Assembly: GCF_023380245.1 (NCBI RefSeq) | Contig: NZ_CP093365.1 | Location: forward strand, 558,001-622,000 | DNA length: 64,000 bases | Direction of reading: 5' to 3' | Source of the DNA: Bombilactobacillus thymidiniphilus | GTDB lineage: Bacteria; Bacillota; Bacilli; Lactobacillales; Lactobacillaceae | Notes under the pieces: model-generated | Seen by the model: only the letters and a program-made list of their open reading frames with translations | Databases searched by the model: none | Told to the model about the DNA's origin: nothing | Position numbers and translations under genes: made by a program | Shown: in pieces, positions 25,601-33,540 of the stretch | Numbering within the stretch: the first letter of the stretch is position 1 | Layout of the letters: each line of letters opens with the position of its first letter

Positions 25601-26827
25601 AATCGCATAGGGCATACCTCTGGAATTGCCAGCAGTTTCAGCTGATCCATCACCGTGTGGGAAGAGGTAAACTTTAGCGCCATCTTCCAATTTGATACTG
25701 TTACTTTTATGGTAATCACTAAGCCCTGCATTGTTGAGGGCAATGCCAATTCCGTCATAAGTATAACCAGTAAAGACACTGTTTTTGTCAAAAATAATTT
25801 TGGAGGCTTCGAAAATTTGTTGGTTACCGTTGCTATCACATTGATATTCGATCCCCTTATATTTATAACGGTCAACTGAAGACATATCAACACGATTTTT
25901 GATGACGATTTCTGTGTTGGATGATCCACTACCAGAGTTATGAACTTGGGCGCCTAAATAGCTAAAATTATCATATGTGATTCTGGTAAAGCCACCGCCG
26001 GTTTCAATCGTGGCATCACTAGTACCTTTGTCGGCTTCTTCAGCATTATCAGCAACACCACTATTTCCAGCGACAGGACCCCAAAAAGTTGATCCATAAG
26101 TGTGCAGATTTTTCAAATTCCAATCCTCTTTATATAAACCGCCTGGAGTAGCTAAAGCAATACAATGAGAACTAAAATTAATTGTGTGACCTTGACCGTC
26201 AATAGTAAATTTAAAGTGGCGTGCATAATTATAGCTAAACGTGGAACCATTGGCAAAGCCGAAACTGCCATCAATATTAGAAGTGTCGTAAAAGTCTAAG
26301 TCTTGCTTAATTACAACCTTGCTAATATGAGAAACACGATTGCCATAATCAGGATTTTGCAAATCATAAACAGCTTCTAAAAAAGCCAAAGGGGTACTGA
26401 CATAAGCAGTGTAAGTATTTGTAGATTGAAGATTTTTACCATTTGAATCAATTAAATACTGAAAATCGGTTTTATTGCCGTTAGTTTGACCTTCCGTATT
26501 AACAGTAAAATAATTTTTACCATCGTTAGCATTCGCTTGAGCTTCACTATCTGTCCATTGAAAATCAGGATACATATATAATCCTGGATGACTATTACCA
26601 TCTGTGGCAGCATCTCGTAACATAGGTGAAGGCTGCGTTAAATATTTGAAATTTGGGGGCGCCTGGGGCGTGTGTGAATTAGGATATAAGATGTTATCTA
26701 AAGTAGGATTATTGGTAGTTAATGTCGGGTTGGTAGCTGCCTGCGCAGGACGAGCTACCCCAATACAAATAAAATAAATTATATTGATAATTATGACAGT
26801 GAAATTTAGTTTATACTTAATATTCAT
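22700..26827 (-). CDS. Very large secreted adhesin-like protein (pectate-lyase-like fold, WxL-like end)
   Basis: ATG 26827 (MNIKYKLNFTVIIINIIYF) with AAAGGATC 12 bases upstream; 1375 residues. An N-terminal hydrophobic signal ends at PAQA-ATNP. Residues about 130-500 have the long, Asn/Gly-rich parallel-beta pattern (TIDGQGHTINFSS, TIETGGGFTRITYDNFSY, KIIFDKNSVFTGYTYDGI) of the pectate-lyase-like adhesive domain of lactobacillus surface proteins. The C-terminal part is a series of beta-sandwich-like segments. It ends YDGALTWSAVNSLN, reminiscent of the last strand of WxL wall-binding domains, but no full WxL motif or LPXTG is visible. Likely role: non-covalently held adhesin. No catalytic residues can be claimed. 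Confidence 0.7.
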   Translation of the reverse strand: MNIKYKLNFTVIIINIIYFICIGVARPAQAATNPTLTTNNPTLDNILYPNSHTPQAPPNFKYLTQPSPMLRDAATDGNSHPGLYMYPDFQWTDSEAQANANDGKNYFTVNTEGQTNGNKTDFQYLIDSNGKNLQSTNTYTAYVSTPLAFLEAVYDLQNPDYGNRVSHISKVVIKQDLDFYDTSNIDGSFGFANGSTFSYNYARHFKFTIDGQGHTINFSSHCIALATPGGLYKEDWNLKNLHTYGSTFWGPVAGNSGVADNAEEADKGTSDATIETGGGFTRITYDNFSYLGAQVHNSGSGSSNTEIVIKNRVDMSSVDRYKYKGIEYQCDSNGNQQIFEASKIIFDKNSVFTGYTYDGIGIALNNAGLSDYHKSNSIKLEDGAKVYLFPHGDGSAETAGNSRGMPYAITSFGDKSKMDLYGDAELNIISNNAPAKGQYYNGTNTLRHNLELAGGLYVSGQFELNYHKDSTGSPTIRVQSNDQSTMDYVHPENNVMDQNGNLTIPATNNAAVGDSNVDWQAYGDDYDFSTDDYGKYVSCLSTSNGSAGTDGSTTTTGATLNSNPIIYLGNSSKYQSTATIDNGTFDVQTNNLHNFGTASPNSTWVPSNGYVMYIGGGMNVNIKKDGIFRLHNTGDKQTGNGMNLLQAAQGLDLNISNPKEVTLDLGPNDNSASNIVYIEGGDSNNPGGDVNVNNSTFSATGNASVVSGPSGNLGSDDKDVQLSNIPIQKMKIPFSYWAIPGNLFQDGTNAIFAKQANQGLEELNGGLDSMNGKEFHSINFGKLDSPVIDNQTHEIVPHKNREVHLTGSVTHYDDDTSFDPDPPMIRLTLQRNDQTYDLGTATNASQAYGIQKGTKKVLPVTPDILGVNDNQQQNGLIAANGEGKIVESAPLYLSPDKKEVQITPVNSTTQKYTTYKYDINLQKVLDDLPKDSPIGDISSRDKLNVSAVTNFQQTPEQPINIVNLILKTDKNVTQYLTGDDVKVPISYFDGNASAQELTLDGTVNDAGKDHKITSSNLAMQHNADQSDSQTNWSISGITNSVDTADTTHKISFSGQDDLTPSNRYPLLGNPDLTYEYQVLPYPKYSGISSFPISDSQPASTVKAGHQTLITKFTPVGHHDMRKVRLQLGTITNGGQTSDQSIKVTASYPNSDPGADSSNKKISQTITLPINSDNLYELSGKDFSFAGDMIPADTTFTIKQNVDVKGTSNQDYFQADSGILSAILPDGTTKQLAKTPAVKDLITEPDIKLIAPNKLNFSAFTKVNRKAVYPDAVDEYVQLLNNADYDMNDVNVYAQYQGDKNIANRLYYQTNSSTSMNLSNPALIFQGSLSQKSTKLLNINPKSGDSNGLFLDLTKNDLSEGKYDGALTWSAVNSLN

Positions 26828-26974
26828 TTTATTTAGATCCTTTATCACAAAAATACAAAATCAGAACTCATGGTATCATTTTTTAAAAAAATACGCAAAA
26901 ATGGCTTTTTTTAATATAAATTTTAGAATAATGCATTTTTTTACAAAATATTAACTAGATAATTATGTATATAT

Positions 26975-27005
26975 CAAAAAAGTCAGTGCTCAAACGCACT
27001 GACTG
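26975..27005 (-). terminator. Terminator of rnhA
   Basis: Minus-strand perfect 8-bp stem GTCAGTGC / GCACTGAC, 6-base loop, T6 run. Confidence 0.88.
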
Positions 27006-27027
27006 ATCAAGAGTAGAACTTTTTATA

Positions 27028-27681
27028 TTACATATCATCCATCGTTTTATTCAACAACCGATCCACAAACACATTCCCGGCATTATCCGCGTGCCCCTTA
27101 GTCCAACGAAAATGCAAATCCGTAAATTGCACTAATTGTTGCCAAATCGCTTGCCATAATTCCACATTAGCCACCGTTTCACCGTCAGCTTTCTTCCAAC
27201 CACGCTTTTGCCAACCAGTCAGCCAGTTTTTAGTTATGGCATCCAATACATAGCGCGAATCCGAGATCAGTAACACGCTTTGGTGTGTTGCTTTCAAATC
27301 AATTAATTTTTGTAAACCTTGTCGCACTGCTGTTAGCTCCATTTGATTATTAGTTGCGCCTAAAATTCCTGCACTAGCACTAACTTGCTGCTCTCCTTGT
27401 TGCAATAAATAGGCCCAGGCAGCTTTATCATCTTTTTTGACATGTCCGCCCAAGACATTACCAGTGCTGCGCGTCCCACCATCAGTATATAAAACAAAAT
27501 CATAATCAGCTAATGGGCTCGCTGGGGCTGGCTTAGCGTTTAAATATGCTTTAGCATCAGACAAATTAGTAAAGCTTTTAAATTGGGCTCCCGAAAAACC
27601 TTTTACTTGCGCTTGACATTGCGCCCAAGTAGCATAAATGCCCGGTTTTCTTCCTTTGCGCACGACGTAATATTTCTTCAT
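27028..27681 (-). CDS. rnhA: Ribonuclease HI with N-terminal hybrid-binding domain
   Basis: ATG 27681 (MKKYYVVRKGRKPGIY); an upstream extension of 11 residues is less likely. 217 residues. Residues 1-48 are the RNase H1 hybrid-binding (viroplasmin-like) domain with YYVVRKGRKPGIYATW and FKSFTNLSDAKAYL. The catalytic domain has Asp67 (LYTDGG), Glu115 (NNQMEL), Asp141 (ISDSRY) and Asp207 (GNVFVDRL), plus the KGHADN loop. It degrades RNA in RNA-DNA hybrids in the cytosol. Its promoter region faces the divergent DUF915 hydrolase. Confidence 0.92.
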   Translation of the reverse strand: MKKYYVVRKGRKPGIYATWAQCQAQVKGFSGAQFKSFTNLSDAKAYLNAKPAPASPLADYDFVLYTDGGTRSTGNVLGGHVKKDDKAAWAYLLQQGEQQVSASAGILGATNNQMELTAVRQGLQKLIDLKATHQSVLLISDSRYVLDAITKNWLTGWQKRGWKKADGETVANVELWQAIWQQLVQFTDLHFRWTKGHADNAGNVFVDRLLNKTMDDM

Positions 27682-27766
27682 TATTAACCTATTCTTTCTA
27701 GAATTAATGACCATTTACCTGTATCATATCTTTGTATGCAATTAATAATTGGAAGGAATCGTGAAG

Positions 27767-28597
27767 ATGAGTTTTTGGCATCATAGTGGCACTGATCAAC
27801 AACACACCGCCACTATCCCAATCTGTCAGCTGGCGGATGAAATATCTGTTTTGGATAGCACTGAGCAAATTCCAACTTTTTATGTTCATGGTTTTCGCGG
27901 TGGAGACCATACCACCGAAAAAATGGTTGGCTCTGCTCAACAATTCACGGATTCACCTGTTTTTTTACGCGCAACAGTTGATTGGCATGGTAAAATCCAT
28001 TATTCCGGCTATTGGTCAACTGCGCTACATCCAATTATCCAATTAGTTTTCAAAGATCGCTGGATTGCTTCAAACACCATTGAACGCTGGTTTAACCAGA
28101 TTCTAAATGATCTGAACCAACGTTACCATTTTCAAAGTTACAACGCTGTCGGACATTCCTTAGGATCCGTGGCGCTCATTTCTTTTCTGATTCATTCTTA
28201 TAATCGTCCTTTACCACAAATTAATCGCTTAGCCTTAATTGCCGGACCATTTAATGGCGTAGTATTTTTCGGTGATTTGCCAAACATCAACCCACTCAGT
28301 CCTAAAGGTCGACCTGCTTTTATGACACCTAAATACTTATGGACTTATTTAAATCGTTTTAAATTTCCCAAGCAAGCGCACGTTTTAAATATATTTGGTA
28401 ATATTGAGGATTCTTCCAATACTGATCAATATGTTTCCGTGAGCTCGGCGCGTTCTATCAAATATATTTTACAGAATCAAGTTCAGGATTTTCAAGAGTA
28501 TAATGCGATTGGCTTTAGTGGTGAGCATTCTCAGATGCATGACGATGCAAATGTATTGCGCAAATTGAATAATTTTATATATGCTGAACTTAAATAA
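27767..28597 (+). CDS. Alpha/beta hydrolase, DUF915 type
   Basis: ATG 27767 with AAGGAA 9 bases upstream; 276 residues. The oxyanion strand is FYVHGFRGGDHTTEKM, the nucleophile elbow VGHSLGSVA (Ser), and the late His lies in GEHSQMHDD. No signal peptide is present, unlike several secreted DUF915 members, so it appears cytosolic. Esterase or lipase-like activity is probable but the substrate is unknown. It leads a run of three plus-strand genes ending with cardiolipin synthase. Confidence 0.82.
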   Translation: MSFWHHSGTDQQHTATIPICQLADEISVLDSTEQIPTFYVHGFRGGDHTTEKMVGSAQQFTDSPVFLRATVDWHGKIHYSGYWSTALHPIIQLVFKDRWIASNTIERWFNQILNDLNQRYHFQSYNAVGHSLGSVALISFLIHSYNRPLPQINRLALIAGPFNGVVFFGDLPNINPLSPKGRPAFMTPKYLWTYLNRFKFPKQAHVLNIFGNIEDSSNTDQYVSVSSARSIKYILQNQVQDFQEYNAIGFSGEHSQMHDDANVLRKLNNFIYAELK

Positions 28598-28614
28598 AGT
28601 GAGGATAATAATCT

Positions 28615-29004
28615 ATGATAAAATTACGCAATTTACATCCATTAATGACTGCCAATTATATGTTAGAATTTTTGAGCTATTTACCCGGGCAACAAATTCA
28701 AGAATTACTGCAGACTAACATTAGCCAAACTTCAGCCTTTATTCAACAAGCGATGCACCAAATCATGACCAATGAAAGTGTCACTTGGGGCATCACAACT
28801 AAAAATAAGCAAAAGTTAGTAGGCATTATTACCATTAGACTTGAAGACAACAAACAAGCAGTCATCGAAGCTGAATGCGCCGGCGATTTGCCCATAGAAA
28901 TCATTTTGCGAATTAAATCCTTATTGGCAATGCAACTGCCTGCTTTTACAGTTAGTATTGATCCGCAATCGGATAATCAAACGCAATTAAAAAACAATCT
29001 TTAA
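28615..29004 (+). CDS. Small protein with a GNAT-like core
   Basis: 129 residues. The segment VTWGITTKNKQKLVGIITIRLEDN looks like the beta2-beta4 core of a GNAT acetyltransferase, preceded by a helical FIQQAMHQI segment, but the acetyl-CoA loop (Q/RxxGxG/A) is not visible and the protein is shorter than usual GNATs. It may be a degenerate or non-catalytic member. It sits 17 bases after the DUF915 gene with GTGAGG as SD and 30 bases before cls, so they probably share a transcript. Confidence 0.5.
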   Translation: MIKLRNLHPLMTANYMLEFLSYLPGQQIQELLQTNISQTSAFIQQAMHQIMTNESVTWGITTKNKQKLVGIITIRLEDNKQAVIEAECAGDLPIEIILRIKSLLAMQLPAFTVSIDPQSDNQTQLKNNL

Positions 29005-29034
29005 AAAATTCATTAATATTTGGAGTAATTTATT

Positions 29035-30489
29035 ATGAACTGGATTTTTGGCATTTTAGCTATCACTTTACTTATTAACACGATAGCTGCTATTATAACG
29101 GTTTTTCACCGCCATCGCAGTATTCCTACAACTTTAGCATGGTTATTGGTACTGATTTTGTTGCCCGTCATTGGTTTTATTATCTTTGCTTTTTTTGGTC
29201 GCGGAATTGCCCAAGAGAACCTTTTTGCTATTAGTAATGAGGAACATATCGGTCTAGATAGATTGAAGCAAATGGCTAAAAATAGTAACAATCGTTTGTA
29301 TACTGCTACTGAAACCACTCAAATTGCCGCTAAACAAATTACTTATTTTGATCGAAGTGAAGATGCACCTATTACAGTGCACAATAGTACACGGATTTTC
29401 ACTGATGGCAAAGAAAAGTTCCAAGCACTATTTCAAGACATCCAAAATGCCCAAGAAACCATTCATTTAGAATATTACTCTTTTATTAATGACCCACTAG
29501 GCAAACAAGTCGTTGATTTATTGGCTAGTAAAGCTACCGCAGGAGTTGAAGTACGCGTGATCTATGATCGATGGGGCTCGCCGGGCGCTAACGCTAAATT
29601 TTTCCAACCGCTAACTGCAGCCGGCGGGCAAGTGATGCCTTTTATAACTTCCCAAAATGCTGTCACCAAAAACCGCTTAAACTACCATTTGCATCGAAAA
29701 ATCGTGGTCATTGATGGGCAAGTTGGTTGGACGGGCGGCTTTAATATTGGTGAACAATACATTGGCAACAAGCCTAAGTTTGGTTATTGGCGTGATACTC
29801 ACGTGCGTATTTATGGTTTTGCAGCACTTTCTTTACAGGAACGTTTCTTACTTGATTGGAACGCTTCCGTAGATAAACATCATTCCAAAATATATTTTCA
29901 GGAAAAATATTTTCCGCACACTTTAGCGCAACCAACTGATATCATACCCATTCAAATTGTTTCAGATGGACCGGATAGTAATTTCGATACTTTAAAGGGT
30001 GGCTTCATGGATTTTATTTTGAATGCTAAAAGAAGTGTTCTCATACAGACACCTTACCTGATTCCCGATGATGCTATGATTGATGCTTTACTAGTTGCCG
30101 CACGAGCTGGTATAAAGATCAAGATTATGATTCCGCAAATGCCCGACCATCCCTTTATTTATCGTGCCACGCAATTTTATGCCAATTTATTTACGAAGCA
30201 CAATATCGAAGTTTATATTTACAAAAATGGTTTCATGCATGCTAAAACGGCTGTTTTCGATAATGAAGTCAGCGCGATTGGTTCCATGAACCAAGATTAC
30301 CGCAGTTATAGTTTGAATTTTGAAGCGGACGCCTTTTTCTACGATAAAAAAGTCAGCCAACAATTGACTGACATTTTCCAAAATGATATGACTAATAGCG
30401 TTTTACTAACACAACAAATGATTGATCAACAATCGCTTTGGCTAAAATTCAAACAACTATTTTCGCGTTTATTATCACCGATTTTATAA
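29035..30489 (+). CDS. cls: Cardiolipin synthase
   Basis: 484 residues. Two N-terminal TM helices (about 3-23 and 33-55) followed by a phospholipase D superfamily domain with two HKD motifs: HLHRKIVVIDG (His220, Lys222, Asp227) and FMHAKTAVFDN, each followed by a G-[GS]-x-N type tail (GGFNIG, GSMNQD). It condenses two phosphatidylglycerols to cardiolipin and glycerol in the membrane. Good GGAG before the ATG. Its last 6 bases overlap the convergent nitroreductase gene, and no separate terminator fits between them. Confidence 0.94.
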   Translation: MNWIFGILAITLLINTIAAIITVFHRHRSIPTTLAWLLVLILLPVIGFIIFAFFGRGIAQENLFAISNEEHIGLDRLKQMAKNSNNRLYTATETTQIAAKQITYFDRSEDAPITVHNSTRIFTDGKEKFQALFQDIQNAQETIHLEYYSFINDPLGKQVVDLLASKATAGVEVRVIYDRWGSPGANAKFFQPLTAAGGQVMPFITSQNAVTKNRLNYHLHRKIVVIDGQVGWTGGFNIGEQYIGNKPKFGYWRDTHVRIYGFAALSLQERFLLDWNASVDKHHSKIYFQEKYFPHTLAQPTDIIPIQIVSDGPDSNFDTLKGGFMDFILNAKRSVLIQTPYLIPDDAMIDALLVAARAGIKIKIMIPQMPDHPFIYRATQFYANLFTKHNIEVYIYKNGFMHAKTAVFDNEVSAIGSMNQDYRSYSLNFEADAFFYDKKVSQQLTDIFQNDMTNSVLLTQQMIDQQSLWLKFKQLFSRLLSPIL

Positions 30490-31227
30490 AATAAATCCTT
30501 GTTCACGCACAAAATTTGCCACTTCCGGACGTCGCACTGTTTTAAACATGGTGACGTTTTTTTGTGTCCAATTTTGTAACTGCCGATTGGTCGGTCGTAG
30601 TGTGTAATATTCGTGCATTGTTTGATCATAAGTAGTTACGTCTGCAAAAGTTGTAGCCGAGTATTCATCAATAGCCACCCGATTTTTTAATGGCAAACGT
30701 GGCTTGGTCGGATTAACGACTTGAGGATAACCAATCGTCATACCAAACAGTGGTACCGTAAACTTAGGCAAATTGAGTAACGAACGTACTTGCGCTAAAT
30801 CATTGCGAATTCCGCCAATATAACAGATTCCTAGATCTAGACTTTCCGCTGCCAATGCCATATTTTGCCCAGCAATACTCGTATCAACGACACTGAGCAG
30901 TAAAGATTCTAAGCTTTGGAGACCTGCTAAACTTTCGTTATTACGTTCTAAAATTTGTGATTGTCGATACAAATCAGCTATAAAAACATAGAAAACGCCG
31001 CTTTTGACGACATAGGTAGGGCAATTGGCCAGCTCACCCAGCGCTTGTCTTTTTGTAGGATCCTTAATTTCAATAATCGAAAAAGCTTGCGCAAAATTCG
31101 ATGAGGAACCACTTTGCGCTGCTAATAATAATTGTTCCTTGGTTTCATCAGTTAACGGCTTATCTTTAAAATCACGTACTGAAGCGTGTTGTTGCATATG
31201 CTTAATTAAATTATCTATAATAACCAC
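30484..31227 (-). CDS. NfsA-type FMN nitroreductase / NADPH oxidoreductase
   Basis: About 247 residues. The N-terminal HASVRDFKDKPL (FMN-phosphate Arg), SGSSSNFAQAFS, GICYIGGIRND and PLFGMTIGYP motifs are those of the NfsA/Frp group; the dimer reduces nitro compounds, quinones or flavins. The start is uncertain: GTG 31227 directly abuts the SD AGGGAG, while the usual spacing would place initiation on ATT/ATA at 31221-31216, giving the family-like (M)DNLIKHMQQHASVRDF. Convergent with cls, overlapping by 6 bases. Confidence 0.85.
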   Translation of the reverse strand: MVIIDNLIKHMQQHASVRDFKDKPLTDETKEQLLLAAQSGSSSNFAQAFSIIEIKDPTKRQALGELANCPTYVVKSGVFYVFIADLYRQSQILERNNESLAGLQSLESLLLSVVDTSIAGQNMALAAESLDLGICYIGGIRNDLAQVRSLLNLPKFTVPLFGMTIGYPQVVNPTKPRLPLKNRVAIDEYSATTFADVTTYDQTMHEYYTLRPTNRQLQNWTQKNVTMFKTVRRPEVANFVREQGFIL

Positions 31228-31237
31228 TCCCTAAATT

Positions 31238-31267
31238 AAAAATAGACCGAGTTTATACCCGATCTAC
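31238..31267 (-). terminator. Terminator of the MFS-cupin operon
   Basis: Minus-strand stem TAGATCG / CGGTCTA with one wobble, 8-9-base loop, T5. It overlaps the last codons of the cupin gene. Confidence 0.6.
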
Positions 31268-31762
31268 CAACTTGTCAACTGCCATTTTATTGATTACTTC
31301 TTGCAATTGTGGATATTTTTGCAGTAATTGCTGGCGATCACTGAGAATAAAATCATGGTAATCAAAACCAGGCGCGACTACACAACTAACCACACTAAAA
31401 CCCGTCTCGCTTTGGATTTCAGCACCAAAAATGGTTTGTTGCGGTACCGTATACTGCAACAACTCACCATTTGCCAAATCCGTGCCTAATTTAACCTGCC
31501 AATACTGACCTTCTGGCGAAATACAGTGAATCGTAATCGCTTGCCCTACATGATAAAACCACAGCTCATCATGATTTAATTGATGCAAATGTGATGGACT
31601 AGTCGTATCCAGCAAAAATAAAATTGATGTATAACGATAACGTTCACCATTACTTTCCGGCGCAAAATACCGATCTGTGCTGTGAGAAACTTCTTTGAAC
31701 CAACCGCCTTCAGCATGCGGAGTTAATCCTAATTGTTCAATATATTGTTCTTTGGTATTCAT
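31253..31762 (-). CDS. Cupin_5 (DUF985) family protein
   Basis: 169 residues. LGLTPHAEGGWFKEVSHS, SILFLLDTTSPSHLHQLNHDELWFYHVG and the late VVAPGFDYHDFIL motif are typical of Cupin_5 proteins, with His residues that could bind a metal. Members have no firmly established reaction; some are linked to nucleotide-sugar or organic acid metabolism. It overlaps the MFS gene by four bases (ATGA), so the two are co-translated. Confidence 0.85.
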   Translation of the reverse strand: MNTKEQYIEQLGLTPHAEGGWFKEVSHSTDRYFAPESNGERYRYTSILFLLDTTSPSHLHQLNHDELWFYHVGQAITIHCISPEGQYWQVKLGTDLANGELLQYTVPQQTIFGAEIQSETGFSVVSCVVAPGFDYHDFILSDRQQLLQKYPQLQEVINKMAVDKLVDRV

Positions 31763-32934
31763 TTTTGAATCCTTTCTAGTTTTACAATAATTAAAACGAC
31801 TGCAATTGCTAAAATAGCATAAAGCACACCGCTAGAAGCCACTGCTGATAACCCTTTGTCTTGGAACACTCCACTACCAGTAGCAGATCCTAGCGCAATA
31901 CCGAAATTTGAAAAAATAGAGTTAATGGAAGAAGCCAACAAAATTGATTGTGGATATTTTTGCTCCGCAATATCTAAATAAAAAATGGCAATTGGCGAAC
32001 TAACTACATACATCACAATTCCAATCATTAAAATCAGCAAAACACTAATTAAACGCCAATTGAAACTCAATGGGAAGATAAGCAACATAATAATTAGTCC
32101 TACATAAATTGGCGCCATCAAGCGCAAACCATTATGTTCCGCCAAAACACCACTAATTTGGTTGCTGACAATTGAAGTTATCCCATATAAGAATAAAATC
32201 AAAGTTACTCCACCAGCCGAAAAGTGCAATTGCGACGATAGTATCGGGCGTAAATACGTATATAACGGATAAATAGCTGCTAAATTAAGCATCGGCAACC
32301 ACATACCGACCAAAATTTTTTTATCAGTTAATAATGACAATTGCGCTTTCAAATTGCTTTTAGGCGGTACAATATCGCGTGGCAAACATATAAACATTAA
32401 AATCAACGTTACAATACTTAAAATGACAATTAACCAAAAAGTTTGGTGCCAACCAAATTGCACACTTACCCAAGTTCCTACAGGCACACCTAATACAGAA
32501 GCAATACTGAATCCAGAATAAATACCTGCCACTAACCGCGGACGTTTATCCATAGGTGCAATATAATTAGCGAAAGTCATGGCAATGGACACTAAAACGC
32601 CTGATACCAAGGCAGTAATAACCCTCGATATTGCCAATAAACCAAAAGAATTAGCGACCGCACTCAACAAATTACCCACAATGAAGACAAGCATCAAACT
32701 TGTAATCGATTTATATAAGTTAAAATGTCCCAATGCTGTGGCAATAATCGGCGTACTCAACGCGTATATCAGGGCAAACCAAGTTACCAAAGATCCTACA
32801 CTTACAACTGAAGTATGCAATTGACGTGCAATATCGTTCAAAATACCTACAATCACAAACTCACTAAAACCTAAAGCAAAACTAGTCAAAACTAACACAA
32901 AAACTTGCCAACGTAAATTATGTAATTTACTCAT
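31759..32934 (-). CDS. MFS transporter, 12-TM DHA1 type (AraJ-like)
   Basis: 391 residues, 12 TM helices. The start WQVFVLVLTSFALGFSEFVIVGILNDIARQL and the PRLVAGIYSGFSIASVLGVPVGTW motif-C region identify the drug:H+ antiporter-1 / sugar-efflux group (AraJ, YdhP). It should export small hydrophobic compounds or sugars; substrate unknown. It is followed by the overlapping cupin gene. Confidence 0.85.
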   Translation of the reverse strand: MSKLHNLRWQVFVLVLTSFALGFSEFVIVGILNDIARQLHTSVVSVGSLVTWFALIYALSTPIIATALGHFNLYKSITSLMLVFIVGNLLSAVANSFGLLAISRVITALVSGVLVSIAMTFANYIAPMDKRPRLVAGIYSGFSIASVLGVPVGTWVSVQFGWHQTFWLIVILSIVTLILMFICLPRDIVPPKSNLKAQLSLLTDKKILVGMWLPMLNLAAIYPLYTYLRPILSSQLHFSAGGVTLILFLYGITSIVSNQISGVLAEHNGLRLMAPIYVGLIIMLLIFPLSFNWRLISVLLILMIGIVMYVVSSPIAIFYLDIAEQKYPQSILLASSINSIFSNFGIALGSATGSGVFQDKGLSAVASSGVLYAILAIAVVLIIVKLERIQK

Positions 32935-32954
32935 GATTTCTCCTTATTTTACAA

Positions 32955-32988
32955 TGAAAAACTGAGGCCCACTGTTAAACCTCAGTTG
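32955..32988 (-). terminator. Terminator of the 156-residue membrane protein gene
   Basis: Minus-strand 8-bp stem AACTGAGG / CCTCAGTT, 12-base loop, T-run. Confidence 0.8.
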
Positions 32989-32993
32989 TTAGA

Positions 32994-33464
32994 CTATAAT
33001 TGTGTGACTTCAATCTCAATAGATTGTGGAATTACTTGGGATAATTGTTCCTGTAAATCAGCTAGTGAGCATTTAAACGTCATTTGAATGCTTTGGCGAT
33101 TATTGACCGTAAACACTGCGACCACTTGCGATTTAACACTCGGCAGTTCCACCGGAATCAAAGTAACGTGTGTAATTTTATCATACGCAATAACGTTCGA
33201 GAAAAAGCCACTAGTTACTAATTTCTTTTTACCAAGACCGCCGGTACCTTGCATCAATGTGACAGTCAAAAAAGCTGAAACCATTATAATATAAGCCCAT
33301 GATGGCGAAGGTACACTCAATAACCAAAAGGCAAAAATAACAGTTAAGATCGCACTGAACACTTTATACTTTGCCTTAATAACAATTTGCGCTTGCCAGT
33401 ACAAGTTAAATACCAAACTGCCTAAAAAGAAAATATCCACGATAATTAAAATTAAACTTGGCAA
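32994..33464 (-). CDS. Three-TM membrane protein of unknown function
   Basis: 156 residues from TTG 33464, which has GGGAGA upstream. Three TM helices (about 3-25, 35-52, 55-72) are followed by a cytosolic beta-rich domain (KLVTSGFFSNVIAYDKITHVTLIPV and a C-terminal amphipathic helix). The soluble part resembles small PH-like domains attached to membrane anchors in Firmicutes, but I do not recognise a named family. Monocistronic, divergent from the aldo/keto reductase. Confidence 0.6.
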   Translation of the reverse strand: MPSLILIIVDIFFLGSLVFNLYWQAQIVIKAKYKVFSAILTVIFAFWLLSVPSPSWAYIIMVSAFLTVTLMQGTGGLGKKKLVTSGFFSNVIAYDKITHVTLIPVELPSVKSQVVAVFTVNNRQSIQMTFKCSLADLQEQLSQVIPQSIEIEVTQL

Positions 33465-33540
33465 TATCTTATCTCCCTACTATCTTTTCCTATATAATAC
33501 AGTCAGTTCTTAAAATTAATGATTTTCTAGGAGGTTTGAA

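Noticed and set aside
22713-25929. Several open frames antisense to the large adhesin gene
   Set aside because: They lack ribosome binding sites and recognisable domains and shadow a long, well-formed coding frame.
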